NCBI RefSeq assembly: GCF_029626105.1
Contig: NZ_JARUBH010000009.1
Coordinates: forward strand, 1,860,001 to 1,924,000
Length of the DNA stretch: 64,000 nucleotides
From: Solwaraspora sp. WMMD792
GTDB taxonomy: Bacteria; Actinomycetota; Actinomycetes; Mycobacteriales; Micromonosporaceae
Reading direction: 5' to 3'
The notes below the pieces were generated by a model. The model made no database searches. It saw nothing but the letters and a program-made list of their open reading frames with translations, and was not told where the DNA came from. The position numbers and the translations under genes are program-made. Shown here piece by piece: positions 15,263 through 25,900 of this stretch (its first letter is position 1; the number at the start of each line of letters is the position of its first letter).

Positions 15263-16815
15263 TGACCGGCGTGCCCGTCGAGGCGCCCGCCGCCGGCCGG
15301 CTGACCTCGGTGGCCGCCACCGTGCTGCCCGGTGATCCCCGCTACGACGACCTCGTCCGCGGCTGGAACGCCCGCTTCGCCGGTACCCCGGACTACGTAC
15401 GGCTGGTCGCGTCCACCGAGGACGTCGTCTCGGCCGTGCAGGAGGCGGTGGACAGCGGCCGGCGCATCGCAGTCCGCAGCGGCGGTCACTGTTTCGAGGA
15501 CTTCGTCACCAACCCCGAGATCCGGGTCGTCGTCGACCTGACGGCGCTGACCTCGATCGGCTACGACCCCGGCATGCGCGCCTTCGAGGCGGGCGCCGGC
15601 GCGCTCATCGGCGAGGTGAACCGCACGCTCTTCCGCCAGTGGGGCGTCGCCCTGCCGGCCGGGACCTGCCCATCGGTCGGTCTCGGCGGCCACATCGCGG
15701 GCGGCGGCTGGGGTCCGCTGTCGCGGCTGTTCGGCTCCGTCGTCGACCACCTCTACGCCGTCGAGGTCGTCGTGGTCGACGAGGACGGCCGGGCCAGGGC
15801 CGTCGTCGCCACCCGGGAACCCGACGACCCGTACCACGACCTGTGGTGGGCGCACACCGGCGGCGGAGGCGGCAACTTCGGCGTCGTGACCCGCTACTGG
15901 TTCCGCTCGCCCGGCGCCACCGGCCACGATCCCGGCACACTCCTGCCCTCCCCACCGGCCAGGATGATCGTCGCCCAGGTGCTCTGGCCCTGGGCCGCGA
16001 TGAGCGAGGAGTCGTTCAGCACCCTGCTGCGCAACCACGGCGCCTGGCACGAACGCAACAGCGACCCCGGCTCGCCCTACGCCGGCCTCTACAGCGTGAT
16101 CGGCGCGACGCCGCGGGAGGGCGCCGGCGTCATCATCATGAGCATCCAGTTCGACGCCACGGTGCCGGACGCCGAACAACTGCTCACCGACTATCTCGCC
16201 GCGCTCGGCGACGGTGTCGGCGTCGATCCCGTCGTCCTGGAACGGCACGTCCTGCCCTGGCTGCACACCACCACCTGGCCCGGAGTGACGGACCGCGCCG
16301 ACCACACCCGGCGGGCCAAGTTCAAGACCGCCTATCTGCGCCGGAGCCTCTCCGACGCCCAGATCACCGCGGTCTACAACAGCCTGACCACGCCCGGCTA
16401 CCGCAACATGACCGCCGGCATCATGCTGGCCAGCTATGGCGGCGCAGTGAACGCCGTCGCCTCGGACGCCACCGCCATGCCGCAGCGCGACTCGGTGCTG
16501 CGCCTGATCTTCGCCACCGAGTGGACCGACCCGGCCGAAGACGAGCGGCACCTCACCTGGATCCGTACCTTCTACCGCGACGTCTGGGCCGACACCGGAG
16601 GCGTGCCCGCGCCCGGCGACACGGCCGCCGGATGCCACATCAACTACGCGGACGCCGACGTGGCCGATCCGGCGTGGAACACCTCCGGCGTCGGCTGGCA
16701 CACCCTGTACTACCTCGGCAACTACCCACGGCTCCAGCAGATCAAGGCGCGCTGGGACCCCCGCGACGAGTTCCGGCACGCGCTCGGCGTCCGGCCTCCG
16801 CAGCCCGGACGCTGA
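15262..16815 (+). CDS. BBE-type FAD-linked oxidoreductase, bicovalent flavin
   Basis: A 517-residue member of the FAD_binding_4/BBE family. His76 in RSGGHCFEDF and Cys136 in GTCPSVGLGG are the two residues that hold FAD in bicovalent members (8-alpha-histidyl and 6-S-cysteinyl). The C-terminal BBE segment has the expected NYAD motif (CHINYADAD). Bicovalent enzymes such as AknOx, TamL and Dbv29 oxidise bulky alcohols or quinol-like substrates late in biosynthesis. There is no signal peptide. Here it may oxidise a secondary alcohol or the hydroquinone ring of the polyketide; the substrate is not shown by sequence. Confidence 0.88.
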   Translation: MTGVPVEAPAAGRLTSVAATVLPGDPRYDDLVRGWNARFAGTPDYVRLVASTEDVVSAVQEAVDSGRRIAVRSGGHCFEDFVTNPEIRVVVDLTALTSIGYDPGMRAFEAGAGALIGEVNRTLFRQWGVALPAGTCPSVGLGGHIAGGGWGPLSRLFGSVVDHLYAVEVVVVDEDGRARAVVATREPDDPYHDLWWAHTGGGGGNFGVVTRYWFRSPGATGHDPGTLLPSPPARMIVAQVLWPWAAMSEESFSTLLRNHGAWHERNSDPGSPYAGLYSVIGATPREGAGVIIMSIQFDATVPDAEQLLTDYLAALGDGVGVDPVVLERHVLPWLHTTTWPGVTDRADHTRRAKFKTAYLRRSLSDAQITAVYNSLTTPGYRNMTAGIMLASYGGAVNAVASDATAMPQRDSVLRLIFATEWTDPAEDERHLTWIRTFYRDVWADTGGVPAPGDTAAGCHINYADADVADPAWNTSGVGWHTLYYLGNYPRLQQIKARWDPRDEFRHALGVRPPQPGR

Positions 16816-16915
16816 TCCGTCCGTGCACGGCCATCGGCGGCGGCGTATCCCCCGAACGCCGCCGCCGGGTCGTGGACGGACCGCGCCCCGCCCGCCCGAG
16901 TGACGAAGAGGCGAT

Positions 16916-19900
16916 ATGCACGAGCAAGAGAAGGTCGTCGACTACCTCAAGCGGGTCACGGCGGACCTACAGCGAACCCGGAACCGCCTCCGTGAGCTGG
17001 AGGAGAAGCGCGACGAACCGCTGGCGATCATCGGGATGAGCTGCCGGCTCCCGGGCGGCGCGACGTCACCGGAGGCGCTGTGGCAGCTACTCCTGGACGG
17101 CCGCGACGCCATCGTCCCCTTCCCGTCCGACCGCGGCTGGAACCTCGGGGCGCTCCACGACCCGGACCCGGACCACCCCGGCACCACCTACGTGCGCGGC
17201 GGCGGCTTCCTCGACGACATCGCTGGCTTCGACGCCGCCTTCTTCGGCATCAACCCGCGCGAGGCACTCGCGATGGACCCGCAACAGCGACTGCTGCTGG
17301 AAGCGGGCTGGACCGCCGTCGAATCCGCCGGCCTGCGGCCGCCCGCGCTGCGCGGCAGCCGTACCGGCGTCTTCGTCGGCATCGGCGGGCCCGAGTACGC
17401 CACCCTGGTCGCAGGCGACGGCGGCGGCCTGGAGGGCTACGCCGTCACCGGGAACGCGGCCAGCGTCGCGTCCGGCCGCCTCGCGTACACGATGGGGTTC
17501 GAAGGACCCGCGGTCACCGTCGACACCGCCTGCTCGTCCTCGCTGGTGGCCCTGCATCTTGCCGGCGACGCGCTGCGCAAGGGGGAGTGCACGCTTGCCC
17601 TCGTCGGCGGCGCCATGGTGCACGCCGCCACGGACGGCATCATCGCCTTCTCCCGGCAGCGCGGCCTCGCCGCCGACGGCCGATGCAAGGCGTTCTCCGA
17701 CAGCGCCGACGGATTCGGCATGTCCGAGGGTGTCGCAATGCTCCTGGTCGAGCGGCTCTCCGACGCGCGCCGCAACAACCACAAGATCCTTGCTCTGGTA
17801 CGCGGCAGTGCGGTGAACCAGGACGGTGCGTCCAGTGGTCTGACAGCGCCGAACGGGCCTTCGCAGCAGCGGGTGATCCGGGCGGCGTTGGCGAATGCGG
17901 GTCTGTCGGTGCGGGATGTGGATGCGGTGGAGGCGCACGGTACGGGTACGGCGTTGGGTGATCCGATCGAGGCGCAGGCGTTGCTGGCCACGTACGGTCA
18001 GCAGCGTGGCGAGGCGGGCCCGCTCTGGCTGGGGTCGCTGAAGTCGAACATCGGTCATACGCAGGCTGCTGCTGGTGTGGCTGGTGTGATCAAGATGGTG
18101 CAGGCGATGCGGCATGGAGTGCTGCCCCGCACGCTGCATGTGGACCAGTCGTCGTCCAAGGTGGACTGGGCGTCCGGAGCGGTGGCGCTGCTGACCGAGG
18201 CCCGCGACTGGCCCGAGGCGGCGGACCGGCCGCGTCGGGCGGCGGTGTCCTCGTTCGGCGTGAGTGGCACGAACGCGCACGTCATCCTCGAAGCGGCACC
18301 CGCCGCCGAACCGGTCGAATCGGCGCCGGCACCGCCGATGGTGCCGTTCGTCATCTCCGGCCGTTCGGCGACGGCGCTGCGCGGCCAGGCCGTCCGTCTC
18401 AACGACACCCCGCTCACGGATCCGCTGCGGGATGTCGCCCACTCCCTGTTCCACCACCGCGTGGCCTTCGAGCATCGTGCGGTCATCGCTGCCGGTGAGC
18501 CGGATCGGCTGCGTGCCGCGTTGGATGCGCTGGCGGTCGGTGGTCCGTCGCCGGTGTTGGTGGAGGGTGTGGCGCATCGTGCGGTGCGTCGTCCTGCTTT
18601 TGTGTTTCCGGGTCAGGGTTCGCAGTGGGTGGGTATGGCGTCGGAGTTGCGGGCGCAGTCTCCGGTGTTCCGTGACCGTTTCGCCGAGTGTGAGCGCGCG
18701 TTGGCGCCGTTTGTGGACTGGCGGTTGTCTGAGGTGGTCGACGACGAGGTGGCGTTGGGGCGGGTTGATGTGGTGCAGCCGGTGTTGTGGGCGGTGATGG
18801 TGTCGCTGGCGGAGGTGTGGTCGTCGTTCGGTGTGAAGCCGTCGGTGGTGGTGGGTCATTCGCAGGGTGAGGTCGCCGCCGCGTGTGTGGCGGGCCTGCT
18901 GAGCCTGGATGACGGTGCCCGGATAGTCGCGTCTCGTTCGGCGTTGGTGGCGTCGAAGCTGGCCGGCAGGGGTGGGATGGTGTCGGTCTCGGCTTCCCGC
19001 GAGGAGGTGGAGTCGTGGCTGGTCGGACTGTCGGTGGCGGCGGTGAACGGCCCGTCGAGCCTGGTCGTGGCCGGTGACGACCGGCTGCTGGACGCTCTCC
19101 TCAGCCGTTGTGAGGAGGCGGGAGTTCGTGCCCGTCGGATCGCGGTGGACTACGCCTCCCATTCGGTCGACGTGGAGACGATCGAAACAGACCTGCGCGC
19201 CGCCCTGGCCGGGATCGTCCCGACGACAGGTGGTGTCCCGTTCTTCTCCACCGTCACCGGCCAGTTCGAGTCGGTGGTTGACGCGGACTACTGGTACCGG
19301 AATCTGCGTCAACCAGTCGGTTTCGCGACTGCCGTCCAGACATTGGTGGCCGATGGCGTGGACGCATTCGTGGAAGTGTCCGCGCATCCGGTGTTGACCA
19401 CCGCGATCGAGGACACCGTCGAAGACGCCGCCGTTGTCGTCGGGACGTTGCGTCGGGATGAGGGTGGTCTGCAACGGCTGTATCTGAGTCTTGGTGAGGC
19501 GTGGACACGTGGCCTGCCGGTCGACTTCACCCCGGCATTCGGGAACAACCCGCAACTGGTGGACCTGCCGACCTACGCCTTCCAACGAGAGCGTTTCTGG
19601 CTCGATCCCACACCGACGCACGGTGGTGATCCGGCGACGCTGGGCCTGACCGCCGCCGGCCACCCTTTGTTGGGCGCCGCCGTCCCCCTGGCCGACGGTG
19701 ACGGTGTCGTCTTGACCGGTCGGATCGGTCTGCACACCCACCCCTGGCTGGCTGATCATGCGGTCAACGGGACGGTTCTGCTGCCCGGGACCGCCTTTGT
19801 CGAGTTGGCGTTGCGGGCTGGTGACGAGGCCGGCTGTGGCCGGCTTGCCGAGCTGACCCTGCACGCGCCGTTGACTGTCACCCCGCGTACGGGTGTCGAG

Positions 19901-22900
19901 GTGCAGGTCCGGGTCACGGTTCCTGACGACAGCGGCGCCCGTACTGTCACCATCCACTCCCGCGACGACGATGACGACGACGTGTGGACCATGCACGCCT
20001 CCGGCTCGTTGACCGCCACACCGTCCCTACCCGCCGCCGCGCCGATGGCCTGGCCGCCGGCCGGCGCCACCGCGCTGGACCTGGACGGCTTCTACGACCG
20101 CCTCGCCGCAGACGGGTACGACTACGGCCCCGTGTTCCGAGGGCTGCGTGCCGTATGGCGCCGTGGCGACGAGATCTTCGCCGAGGCCGGGCTGCCCGAG
20201 CCGGCGCACGCCGACGGGTTCGGCCTGCATCCGGCGCTGCTGGACGCGGCACTGCACGCAACGCTCGCGATCGGGGACGGCGAAGTGCGGCTGCCGTTCG
20301 CCTGGACCGGTGTGACCCTGCATGCGACGGGGGCGACCGTGCTGCGGGTCCGGCTGAGCCCGGCCGGGTCCGGCACCGCGATCCACGCCACCGACGCCGC
20401 AGGACACCCGGTCTTCACCGCAGACGCGCTCGTCTCCCGCCGGGTCACCCCGGCGACCTCCGCGACCGGACCTGACTCGCTGTTCCAGGTGAACTGGGTA
20501 CGGTCGCCGGCCCTGGACGCCCCCGCACCGCGCATCGCCGTCCTGGGCGACGACACGCTGGGCCTGCACGCCTCGGGTGTCGTTCCCACCGCCTACGCCG
20601 GCCTCGGCACCGTCACCGACGTCCCTGACATCCTCGCGGTCTGCCGCGCCGGCACGGGCACGCTGGACCCGGCTGCCGTACGCGCGTCCACCGCCGGGCT
20701 GCTGGACGTGCTCCAGGAGTGGCTCTCCGACGAGCGCTTCGCGGCCACCCGGCTCGCGATCGTGACCAGGGGTGCGATGTCGTGCGGGGACGACGCGCCC
20801 GGAACGGATCCGTCGCTCGCGCCGCTGTGGGGCCTGGTCCGCTCGGCCCAGTCCGAGCACCCCGGCCGGATCGTGCTCGCCGACCTGGATCCCGGGCGTA
20901 CCGCCGACGACACGCCGCTTCCCGCCGCCCTCGCCAGCGCGGAGCCACAGATCGCACTCCGCGACGGCGCCCTGCTCGTGCCGCGGCTCGTGCGTGCCGG
21001 ACAGGCGCGCGGGCTCGTACCCCCGGTGGATGCCGACTGGAGGCTCGAGGTCACCGCGCCGGGCACCCTGGAGAACCTCGTCCTCGCGCCGCAGCCGGCA
21101 CGCGCGGTGCGTACCGGCGAGATCCGGGTGGCCGTGCACGCCGCCGGCCTCAACTTCCGCGACGTGATGATCAGCCTCGGCATGTACCCGGATGCGGCGG
21201 CCGCCACCATGGGCGGTGAGGGCGCCGGCGTGGTCGTCGAGGTCGGACCCGGTGTGACCGGACTGTCTGTCGGCGACCGGGTGCTGGGCCTGATGCCCGG
21301 CGGTCTCGGCCCCTCGGTCGTCGTCGACCACCGGCTCGTCGTCCCGATCCCCCCGGGAATGTCCTTCACCGTCGCCGCATCGATCCCCGTCGCGTTCCTG
21401 ACTGCGTATTACGCGTTGGTGGATGTGGCGGGTGTGCGTGTGGGTGAGCGGGTGTTGGTGCATGCGGCTGCGGGTGGTGTGGGGATGGCGGCGGTGCGGT
21501 TGGCGGGTGTGTTGGGGGCGGAGGTGGTGGCGACGGCGCGTCCGGACAAGTGGGGTGTGGTGGGTGTGGCGGGGGTGTGTTCGTCGCGGTCGTTGGAGTT
21601 TGCGTCGGTGTTTTCGGGTGTGGATGTGGTGGTGAATTCGCTGGCGGGTGAGTTCGTCGACGCGTCGTTGGGGTTGCTCGGCAACGGCGGTCGGTTTGTG
21701 GAGCTGGGTAAGACGGACGTGCGGGATCCATCCGTGGTCGCGGCCGCTCATCCGGGCGTGACCTACCGCGCCTTCGACCTGGTGGAGGCGGCACCGGAAC
21801 GCATCGGCGAGATGCTGCGCGACATCGTACGGATGATCACCGACGGAGTACTGCGCCCGCTGCCGGTCACCGCCTGGGACATCCGGCGGGCACCGGACGC
21901 GTTCCGGCATCTGGCGCAGGCGAGGCACGTGGGCAAGCTGGTGCTGAGCATCCCCCGGCCGCTGGATCCGGACGGAACCGTGCTGATCACCGGCGGGACC
22001 GGAGGTCTGGGACGACTGCTCGCCCGGCACCTCGTCCGACGGCACGGCGTCCGGCATCTACTGCTGGCCGCCCGGCGCGGCGCGGCGACGCCCGGGGTGA
22101 CGGAGTTGACGGCCGAACTCGCCGCGGACGGCGCGGACGTACGCGTCGTCGCCTGCGACGTGACAGACCGTGCCGAGGTCGTGCGCCTGCTGTCGGCCGT
22201 CGCGCCGGAACATCCGCTGACCGCCGTCGTGCACACCGCCGGCGTCCTGGACGACGGCCTGGTCACCTCGCTCGACCACGCCCGCCTCGACACCGTCATG
22301 CGGCCCAAGGCGGATGCCGCCTGGCACCTGCACGAGCTGACCGCGCCACTGGGACTCGCGCGGTTCGTGCTCTTCTCTGCGGCCTCCGGCACGCTCGGCG
22401 GCCCGGGCCAGGGCAACTACGCGGCGGCGAACGTCTTCCTCGACTCGCTCGCCGAGTTCCGCCGCTCCCAAGGGCTACCGGCGGTGTCGCTGGCCTGGGG
22501 ACTGTGGGCGGAACGCAGCGGGATGACCGGGCACCTCGACGACGCCGACCTGGCGCGGATGGCCCGGGGTGGCATCGCGGCGCTCACCGCCGAGGAAGGG
22601 CTGGCGCTCTTCGACGCGGCGTTCGAGGCGGACACGGCGCAGCTCGTACCGCTCCGACTGGATCTTCGGGCGTTGCGCGCCCGGCCCTACGAGGATCTGC
22701 CTGCGGTCCTGCGCGGCCTGGTCCGGACCCCGGCCCGGCGCGTCGCCGCAGTCGACGGCCCGGCCGACCGTGACAGCCTGACCGCCCGGCTGGCCGCGCT
22801 GAGCGCTCCGGAACGCCGCAACCACCTGCGTGACCTCGTCCGCGCGCACGCCGCCACGGTGCTCGGACACACGGCCGACACCGCGATCGACCCGGGGCGC

Positions 22901-25900
22901 GCCTTCAAGGACCTCGGGTTCGACTCGTTGACCGGTGTCGAACTGCGCAACCGGCTCGGTGCCGCCACCGGCGTACGGCTGACCGCGACGCTCGTCTTCG
23001 ACTATCCGACACCGGAGGCGCTCGCCGAGCACCTCGACGCGACGCTGTTCGGCACCGCCGCCGCTGCTGCCGGGCCGGCCGTCGTGCGCGCCACCGCGGA
23101 CGCCGGCGAACCGATCGCCATCGTCGGCATGAGCTGCCGGCTGCCCGGCGGCGTCGACTCCCCGGACGCGCTCTGGCGTCTGCTGTACGACGGCGCCGAC
23201 GCCACCTCGGAATTCCCCACCGACCGTGGCTGGGACCACGCGTCTCTCTTCGATCCCGACCCCGGCCACGCCGGCACCTCCTACTCCTCGCGTGGCGGCT
23301 TCGTCCAGGCGGCCGACCGCTTCGACGCCGGCTTCTTCGGCATCTCGCCACGGGAAGCGCTGGCCATGGACCCGCAGCAGCGACTGTTGCTGGAGACGTC
23401 CTGGGAGGCGTTCGAGGCCGCCGGTCTCGATCCCGCGACGCTGCGCGGCAGCCGTACGGCGGTCATGGTCGGGGCCAGCCGTCAGGACTACGCGACGCTC
23501 CAGGCCGGCACGCCGGAGGAGATCGAAGGCTATCTGGTCACCGGCAATGCGGCCAGCGTCGTGTCCGGCCGTCTGTCGTACACGTTCGGGCTGGAGGGCC
23601 CGGCGGTCACCGTGGACACCGCCTGCTCGTCGTCGCTGGTGGCGTTGCACCTGGCCGCGCAGGCGCTGCGGCAGGGCGAATGCGATCTGGCGCTGGCCGG
23701 CGGCGTGACCATCATGTCGACGCCCGGCATCTTCGTGGAGTTTTCGCGTCAGCGAGGTCTGGCCGCCGACGGCCGCTGCAAGGCGTTCTCCGCCTCGGCG
23801 GACGGGTTCGGTATGTCCGAGGGCGTCGGCATGCTGCTGCTGGAGCGGCTCTCCGACGCACGCCGTAACAACCACAGGATCCTTGCCTTGGTACGCGGCA
23901 GCGCGGTGAACCAGGACGGCGCGTCCAACGGTCTGACGGCGCCGAACGGTCCGTCCCAGGAGCGGGTGATCCGAGCGGCGCTGGCGAGCGCTGTTCTGTC
24001 CACTGCGGACGTGGATGCGGTGGAGGCGCATGGTACGGGTACGACGTTGGGCGATCCGATCGAGGCGCAGGCGTTGTTGGCCACGTATGGCCGGGAGCGT
24101 GGCGAGGCGGGCCCGCTCTGGCTGGGGTCGCTGAAGTCGAACATCGGTCATACGCAGGCTGCTGCGGGTGTGGCTGGTGTGATCAAGATGGTGTTGGCGA
24201 TGCGGTACGAGCGGCTGCCCCGGACGCTGCATGCTGACGAGCCGTCGCCGCACGTCGACTGGTCGGCCGGCGACCTGCGCCTGCTCACCGAGCCCCGGGA
24301 TTGGTCCGGCAACGGACACCCGCGCCGGGCCGGCGTCTCCTCGTTCGGCGTGAGCGGCACCAACGCGCACGTCATCCTCGAAGAGGCGCCCGATTCCGGG
24401 ACCGCACCCGAGCGGACCGGCGATCCGTACCCCATGCTCCCGTTCGTGCTGTCCGGCCGCGACGGTACCGCGGTCCGCGCCCAGGCTCACCGCCTCTCCG
24501 CGCACCTCGGCCTCTCTGTGCCCCCAAGCGTCGATGTGCTACCGGATGTCGCCCACTCCCTGTTCCACCACCGCGCGGCCTTCGAGCATCGTGCGGTAGT
24601 CGCTGCCGGTGAGCCGGATCGGCTGCGTGCCGCGTTGGACGCGCTGGCCGTGGGGGATCCGACCGCAGGCTCGGTCGAGGGCGCCGCGACGGGTGCGGTG
24701 CGTCGGGTCGCTCTGGTGTTTCCGGGTCAGGGTTCGCAGTGGGTGGGTATGGCGTCGGAGTTGCGGGCGCAGTCTGCGGTGTTTCGTGAGCGTTTCGCCG
24801 AGTGTGAGCGTGCGTTGGCGCCGTTTGTGGACTGGCGGTTGTCTGAGGTGGTCGACGACGAGGTGGCGTTGGGGCGGGTTGATGTGGTGCAGCCGGTGTT
24901 GTGGGCGGTGATGGTGTCGCTGGCGGAGGTGTGGTCGTCGTTTGGTGTGAAGCCGTCGGTGGTGGTGGGTCATTCGCAGGGTGAGGTCGCCGCCGCGTGT
25001 GTGGCGGGCCTGCTGAGCCTGGATGACGGTGCCCGGATAGTCGCGTCTCGTTCGGCGTTGGTGGCGTCGAAGCTGGCCGGCAGGGGTGGGATGGTGTCGG
25101 TCTCGGCTTCCCGCGAGGAGGTGGAGTCGTGGCTGGTCGGACTGTCGGTGGCGGCGGTGAACGGCCCGTCGAGCCTGGTCGTGGCCGGTGACGACCGGCT
25201 GCTGGACGCTCTCCTCAGCCGTTGTGAGGAGGCGGGAGTTCGTGCCCGTCGGATCGCGGTGGACTACGCCTCCCATTCGGTCGACGTGGAGACGATCGAA
25301 ACAGACCTGCGCGCCGCCCTGGCCGGGATCGTCCCGACGACAGGTGGTGTCCCGTTCTTCTCCACCGTCACTGGCCGGTTCGAGTCGGTGGTTGACGCGG
25401 ACTACTGGTACCGGAATCTGCGTCAACCAGTCGGTTTCGCGGCTGCCGTCCAGACATTGGTGGCCGATGGCGTGGACGCATTCGTGGAAGTGTCCGCGCA
25501 TCCGGTGTTGACCACCGCGATCGAGGACACCGTCGAAGACGCCGCCGTTGTCGTCGGGACGTTGCGTCGGGATGAGGGTGGTCTGCAACGGCTGTATCTG
25601 AGTCTTGGTGAGGCGTGGACACGTGGCCTGCCGGTCGACTTCACCCCGGCATTCGGGAACAACCCGCAACTGGTGGACCTGCCGACCTACGCCTTCCAAC
25701 GAGAGCGTTTCTGGCTCGATCCCACACCGACGCACGGTGGTGATCCGGCGACGCTGGGCCTGACCGCCGCCGGGCACCCGCTGCTCGGCGCCGCCGTCCC
25801 GCTGGCCGATGGTGACGGTGTGGTGCTGACCGGCAGGATCGGCCTGCACACCCACCCCTGGCTCGCCGACCACACCGTGCTCGGTTCCGTCCTGCTGCCC

